Source of the DNA: Heterodera schachtii
Taxonomy: Eukaryota > Nematoda > Chromadorea > Rhabditida > Heteroderidae
DNA: 64,000 nt
Direction: 5' to 3'
Assembly (NCBI GenBank): GCA_023374025.1
Contig: SIJG01000014.1
Span: forward strand, 853,077-917,076
This document shows positions 58,697 through 64,000 of this stretch, one piece after another. Below the pieces are notes generated by a model. That model ran no database searches and was not told the DNA's origin. It saw nothing but the letters and a program-made list of their open reading frames with translations. Made by a program: the position numbers and the translations under genes. The number at the start of each line of letters is the position of its first letter. The stretch's first letter is position 1.

Positions 58697-61322
58697 TCAG
58701 ACGAGGAGTAGCGGAGTGGTTGCGGAAACATCGGCATCCGCCGAACTGTCGTCGGCATTTGGGCCGGGCGAAGCGGAGGGAGACGGGCACCAGAAAGACT
58801 GGGCATTGCCAACACAGCCTTTGCTAAGAGGAAAAACAAAAAGTGAAAGAAAAAGGCATTGTGATTTAGGACACGGACTTAAATGGGTTTTTGAGTCCAT
58901 CCGAAGAGAGTTGGAAATACGCGTAACGATACGCATTTAGTCGTTCATTAGTGGTGACGGCGGCGAGAATCTGAAGAAAATAATGAGGGAATTAATTAAA
59001 CGGAAATTGAAAATTAAGGGGACGACTGATACTTGGTAAAATTGGATGCAAAGCAAAGCGGTGACGAAGAAAAAGTAATTGACGGAGAAAAAGCCCAAAA
59101 CGGTGACGAAGGGCATGCAGAAAAGGACATTTGTGGCGGAGATTTGGCCACAGAAATCGCGCCAATCTTTGGGGAAACATTCGAAAGAGAAAATGGGAAA
59201 AACATTTACAGAAAAGACATCCGGAGAACACGAGAAGGCAGGAGAAGTCGAGAACAATCAGATAAACGATGAAAGCCCCTAAAATGGAGAGAAATTGGCA
59301 TTTGTAAGCGCCAAATAAAATCTCATGAAAAAACGGACAAAAGCCATCCCAAAATGCAATTATATTACAGACAACAAACAATTCATTACTGTGGTTTTTT
59401 TCCCCGATACAATTGGCCACCCAAGGACCTAAAAAAGCAGTCAATCAATTAATTGTACACAATTAATTGTTAATTAGTACAGTGGTGGTCAAAACGGAGG
59501 ATGCACTTGTCGCACACTCTGAAATTCAAAAGCATAATTCTAGTGATTTAAAAAAATGCATTTTGTACTCACTGGCAATGTTTGGAGCGCAACGGACGAG
59601 TGATCAGACAGGTGGGACAGAAAGTGCCCTTCCACAACGGTTCCTCCGTCATCCAAATGAGCATTTGGCACCGTTCCTGATAAAACCAAATTCCAAAATG
59701 TTTGCTGCTGAAAAGTAAAAATGCCAACTCTGTGAGTGACTTCGACAACGCCCGGGTCGGACAGACAAATTTGGTAAGTGAGCAAAGGGACGAGGAGAAG
59801 GCAGAAGAAAAAGGCGATTTGCATGTGCCAAGGGACGGCCGAATGGAGAAAGAGCAGCCAACCGAAGATGGAGAAGCATTTGGAAGCAATTGTGAGGCCG
59901 AAAAGGAACACGCGGATGGCCAACTCACGCCGATCCCTGGCAAAATGCCTGAAAATGGAAAATGCCAAAAACAGTGGAGGGAAAAGTGCCAAAAATAAAC
60001 ACCGACCGAAGGGTGAACAAAATAATGGCACCGAGCAGAGCAAAGAGTTCGGTTTTGACCACGTAATTGAACGGGAAATTGACGATGAAAGAGGACAAAA
60101 ATAAGGCGAAGAATGGCAACGAAAAAATAACATTTTGTGAGATTCTCTGAAAGCGCAACAATATTTTTGGCACAATGCGTGGCATTGGCCAATTGTCTCA
60201 CTTTGCTTTCGGACAATCGTTGAGAATATGTCGAGGGGAAAACGCCTCTTTCCCTGCCGGCCAATTCGATCATTCGCACAGAAAAGTGGTCGTTTTTGCG
60301 CCTGGCGATGTCCAACGGCGTTTCCTTCTCTTTGTTCAATGGCACTAAATTCACTTGGAGTTCGAGCAGTGCACTGACCGCCGTGTGATTTCCCTGGACA
60401 ACTGCCCAATGGAGAGGAGTGTTTCTGAACAGTTTTTCTCCCCATTTTGTGCCTTTTTCGACTGACCGATAAGTGTTGTCCGCCTTTTCCATGTCGGCGC
60501 CCATTTTGGCCAACATTCGCAACGGGTCTTTGCTGTACACTTTGAAAGCCGCCCAAATGGCCGGCGTCATTTTCGTTGTGTCCAATTCGTCAGGAGATTG
60601 TCCCATGGCGATCAAATAAGCGGCCACGGGAGTACACCCAAATTGGATGGCAATGTGCAGAGCAGTGAAGCCTGACATGAGTTGTACTGTTTTGCGTGCA
60701 TGCCAAAGACTATTGAGAAAACCTTCAACGTCGCGCATAGCCCAGTCGGCATTGTTCCGTACCTTCAAATTACTGTTCCATCATTAAATAAACCCGGCTT
60801 TACCCATAAGGTACTCAATGTTCTCTAATTTACCATAAATTAAAGGAATCAATCAACTGACCAAAAGTGCCACCATTCGGCCATGTCCGTGCCTGGCCGC
60901 CCAGTGCAACGGCGTCGAAGCAAGAACACCGCCAATGGCATTTACATTGGCGCCCCGGTCGATTAGCAATTGGGCAACCTAAAGCCAACGGATAAAAATG
61001 AAGGAATTGACCAGAGGAATTCGTCGGTGGTATTAATTACTCACTTCGACACGGTTATTAATAGCTGCCCAATGGAGGAGGGAGCAGTCGTCCTGGTCCA
61101 CCTTGAAAAACGGCTAAAATTTGAAAGAGACTTGGCCGAACTTGCCGCATTCGCTGAGATTCGGCCGCCATCCAAAAGCCTTCGCAGTGTGCCAACATCG
61201 CCAAATTGTGCGCATTGCCTCGCCTCAGAATCAGCGTTTGGAGTTACTGCTGCACTCATTGTCAGTGAATTGGACGGAGAAACGGAGGGCATTTGAAGTT
61301 GGTCATCATTTTGAAAATTCAT
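58697..61322 (-). CDS. ankyrin-repeat DHHC palmitoyltransferase (HIP14/ZDHHC17 type)
   Basis: Attaches palmitate to Cys of membrane-associated and synaptic proteins, typically in the Golgi. Start chosen at 61322 ([12 protein letters not shown]). Ankyrin repeats: [114 protein letters not shown] and [12 protein letters not shown]. Hydrophobic helices follow, then [52 protein letters not shown] and more helices. DHHC is intact; its Cys codon is split by an intron near 59480. The tail has [16 protein letters not shown] (the TTNE motif) and ends [11 protein letters not shown]. Vertebrate HIP14 and nematode DHHC-13/-14 have this order. It is tail-to-head with vang-1. Confidence 0.9.
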
Positions 61323-62308
61323 TGGCCAAATTGGCAAGGACAGACACACCGCTGAAGAAGAAGGAAATGGGAGAAACAGTGATAAGAAAAGGACAAACAA
61401 AAAAAGCAATAATTGCTAATGCAATAAAGAAAAGAGAGGACAACACAGTTAGAGAGAGAGAGAGCAGTACAAAATGTTTGTTGAGGACGACGGAGGGAGT
61501 GAATGAGGGAAATTGTGGTGGGGGAGAGAGAGGGGAAGGGGGGGGGGCATAGCCATCGGTCACTCCAAATGCCCAACTCTTTCCCACCGCAACAAATCAA
61601 CACCACTCTTTGATTGTCCGCTCACAGAAGGCACCCTCCCCAAACAGTCGCCTCATTTCAAATTGACCAATTTCAACGCACACAAAAATCCCCACTCGCC
61701 AGCCAAGGCCATTGCCCCGCCCCATCCATTTGACCAGACTGATCAACCGAAACGAAACACAAATCAATGCACCCCCGGCGGGGGTGTCCGTCCCGGCTGA
61801 TTCATCCCTCCATTTACCTGGCAGGATAATCTCCGGTCTCTCGCCTCTCTCTTTGCTCGTCCTCACTGCACTTTGGCTTCTTTTGCTTGTTGAGAATGTC
61901 GCACAAAAGGTGATCTTTACCAGAATATTGAAAAATAAAACGGGTTTTTTTCTGCATATCCCAAAAAGAAGCACAAATAAAAAGAATAAAATTTATTGGA
62001 CAAAAGTGCCGAAGGGATTTTGTGAGATTGGTCAAGTGATCATTTGTAAAAGAAATGTCAGGCGAAAAGAAAAGAGCAAAGAGAACAAATTAAAGCAGAA
62101 AGGCGCATTTTGATGGAATTGGGCAACAAAATAAGTGTTGAGGGAAATGAGAGATTTGGGATGAAACGAAAAGAAAGTAGCAGCCTCAGAGAAGGAATTC
62201 GGAAAGCACAGAAATTAGAATTGAGGGGGGAAGGGAAGGGACCCATCGCACGGAACACAACGCATTCATTTGGTGGTCGAATCGGAAGATAAAGCCGCAA
62301 AAAGGGCG
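61323..62308. other. intergenic between the palmitoyltransferase and the Rab gene
   Basis: Mixed sequence with a GA-repeat patch (61453-61465) and a G-run (61538-61547). A minus-strand frame at 61597-61974 begins hydrophobic but has no recognised domain. Confidence 0.45.
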
Positions 62309-63494
62309 TCAGACGAAAGTCGGGGAGGGCCCCCCGCCGGAGCAACAACGGGGAGCAACACTGGAAAGACGACCGTGGAGAAGCTTCTCGTCGGAAATCA
62401 CTCCGTCGATGTGAAATGCGGAGGAGAGATGGTCAGACTCATCGGAATCGGAATTCAATGCTTAACGGAGGACAGAAAATGCCAAACAAATCGACTCTAT
62501 GCCTTCGAAATGCCAATTCGGCAGTTCCTTACCCGAGCTCAAAAGTCTGTCCCTCATGACAGTGGCAAGTTCAACGAATGCGTCGTCACAGTTTATGCCC
62601 GTTTTTGCGCTCACTTCGTAAATTGACACGCCAATTTTCTTTGCCAAACTAAAAAAGGAGTGTAATACTTAACAATAAAAATGGGTACTTTTCGGTTTTG
62701 TGTATACGCCTCAAATTTTAAAATATGTACAGTTTTTTTGATCGCACACAGGGAATAATTTACCCTTAAAATGGCAAAAACCTTAGATTTTTTAGGGCAA
62801 ATTATTCCTTTTGTGCCACCAAAAACTTACAATTAGTGAATCTTTTGTTGGCATATTTGAAATTTTAAAGTGTGTACACAAAACCGAAAATTACCTAAAA
62901 ATGTACAAAAATTCCTCCGATTACTTTTCGGCACGGTCAAAGTCCACCTTCCGCTCGGAGTCCAAGTCGGCTTTGTTGCCCACCATAAGGAGGACGGCAT
63001 TTTGTGGCGCGTGTTCCTTCACTTGTCTTAGCCAATAATTCTCCAAATTTTGAAATGATTTTTCGTTCGTCTTAATTCCATTTAATTAGCATTAAATTAC
63101 AATTTGTGCCAATGAACTGACCAAGTCGTACACACACATCACTCCGTGGGCCGAGTGGTAATACGAATTGTAAATGGTCCGATACCTTTCCATGCCTAAC
63201 GACAAGCATTTTGGGGCAAATGAAACGGAGATTTAACACATTGAAATACCTGCAGTGTCCCTTAAAGCTGATAATGAGAATTAAATGACAAAACGCAAGG
63301 CAAAGTAAAACCCACCACAATTCCAACCGAATTTTGTCCCGTCCAATTTTGATGGTTTTCAATTTGAAATCGACTCCGAGTGTACTCACATGGTCAGAAC
63401 GGAAGGAATTCTCGGAAAAGCGCAACAAAATGCACGACTTGCCACAGTTGTGGTCGCCGACAACGACAATTTTGAACAAATAATTGTAACTCAT
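62309..63494 (-). CDS. divergent Rab-family small GTPase
   Basis: Starts MSYNYLFKIVVVGDHNCGKS at 63494. P-loop GDHNCGKS; switch I VSTLGVDFKLKTI; G3 is WDTAGMERYRTIYNSYY; then GVMCVYDL, TNEKSFQNLE, LLMVGNKADLDSE (NKxD) and IYEVSAKTG (SAK). These are all Rab GTPase motifs, with Rab-specific YYHSAHGVM. Rabs direct vesicle traffic. Two oddities: the catalytic Gln after DTAG is Met, and the C-terminus (HGRLSSVAPRCCSGGGP...FV) has CC about ten residues from the end instead of at it. The first predicts slow hydrolysis, the second weak or no double prenylation. DTAG is encoded by an 11-nt exon (63250-63260). A long intron (about 62648-62925) contains a MITE. The last exon edge (62390-62460) is inferred from a GTAAGG donor. 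Confidence 0.8.
62684..62895. mobile_element. hAT-like MITE in a Rab intron
   Basis: 212 bp. Ends are inverted, GGTACTTTTCGGTTTTGTGTA and GGTAATTTTCGGTTTTGTGTA as read on opposite strands, continuing to AAATTTTAAAATATG. Flanked by a perfect 8-bp duplication, TAAAAATG (62676-62683 and 62896-62903). The left copy lies in the Rab intron close to a donor. No coding capacity. Confidence 0.9.
63250..63260 (-). other. 11-nt micro-exon of the Rab gene
   Basis: Minus-strand sequence GGACACTGCAG, preceded by TTTAAG and followed by GTATTT. It is the only way to join ...LELW (ending TG) to GMERYR in phase: TG+G, GAC, ACT, GCA, G+GC gives W-D-T-A-G. Flanking introns are roughly 50-60 bp. Confidence 0.8.
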
Positions 63495-64000
63495 CGGCCA
63501 AAAGGACAGAAAATCAAAGCAACATCAAAAAGGGAAAATACGAATTGAAATTGGAAAGTCATTGAAAATCAAATCGTAAGACGACGAAAATAAACTAAAA
63601 AGGCAGAAATCTACCAAATTTATTTTATACATAAGGAATGTAAAATAGGTAACATATTTTATTATCACAAGAAAAAGGAATTGTACCAATAAATAGCCAA
63701 AGAAAGGGTTGAATATTTTGTCGGTTGACCATGGCTTTAGAAAAAAGAAAAACAAAGATTAAGCTGCTCAATCACCAATAGGTTTTTTTTTTTCTTAATA
63801 TGCATTTTCTCCATTCATTTTCATTCCCTTCACAATCGCTGAATTTCGAAAAGAGTGACGTTGCTGTCAAACCAAATTGGTGGGTCGATGTTACTGAAAT
63901 TGTTATCGTAATTAAGTTGGTTTTTATTTTGACTATAAAGGAAACTGACAAAGGTTAGAAATATCAAAAATAATTTTTTTTTTTTCAATTCCTATTAAAT
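63495..64000. other. upstream of the Rab gene, AT-rich
   Basis: No gene recognised. The Rab promoter should be here. The sequence is cut by the window edge. Confidence 0.4.

Noticed and set aside
61597..61974. 125-codon minus frame between the palmitoyltransferase and Rab genes
   Set aside because: Initial hydrophobic stretch only; no conserved motif or intron structure.

Overview
This window is eukaryotic, and I read it as a nematode chromosome segment. The best guess is a plant-parasitic tylenchid of the cyst-nematode type. The genes have many short introns (mostly about 45-100 bp) with short pyrimidine-AG ends, and several introns begin with GC instead of GT. The protein set is animal (Van Gogh, TMEM129, ERG/FLI-type ETS, HIP14-type palmitoyltransferase, ZP-like and TNFR-like receptors). 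All gene models here were spliced by eye. Reading frames were carried through introns by phase, so gene spans are more reliable than individual exon edges.

Layout. 1-5170 is repeat country: a hAT-like non-autonomous element (147-2462) carrying a GC-rich minisatellite, then several hundred bases of polypyrimidine and polypurine sequence. 5171-28223 is a compact gene cluster: a PAN/Apple-domain secreted protein (+), a TMEM145/GPR180-like 7TM protein (-), TMEM129 (+), the peroxisomal DHAP acyltransferase GNPAT (+), a small one-TM protein (-), an LRR-Ig-FN3 transmembrane protein (+), an ERG/FLI-type ETS factor (-) and hormone-sensitive lipase (-). 28224-30709 is gene-poor and holds a fold-back element. 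30710-33555 is an Ig-domain membrane protein (-). 33556-38279 is mostly low-complexity G- or C-rich DNA.

38280-42238 holds a ZP-like transmembrane protein (+) with a MITE in one intron, and a TNFR-type cysteine-rich membrane protein (-). 42593-47600 is a transposon island: a decayed pogo-like element, a 948-bp palindromic element and further inverted repeats. After it come a caprin-like protein (47707-48348, +), a C2H2 zinc-finger protein (49137-54394, +), Van Gogh (-), a HIP14-like ankyrin/DHHC palmitoyltransferase (-) and a divergent Rab GTPase (-) that has an 11-nt micro-exon and a MITE in an intron.

There is no operon-like or single-pathway organisation. Many products act in membranes or trafficking: ERAD ubiquitin ligase, palmitoyltransferase, Rab, planar polarity and adhesion proteins. 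Two are lipid enzymes (GNPAT for ether lipids, HSL for triglyceride breakdown). The most unusual observations are the canonical TNFR-type cysteine-rich domain, the Rab with Met at the catalytic Gln position and a micro-exon for DTAG, the minisatellite whose unit encodes GCGAAGC mini-hairpins, and a set of inverted-repeat elements that share one core motif.
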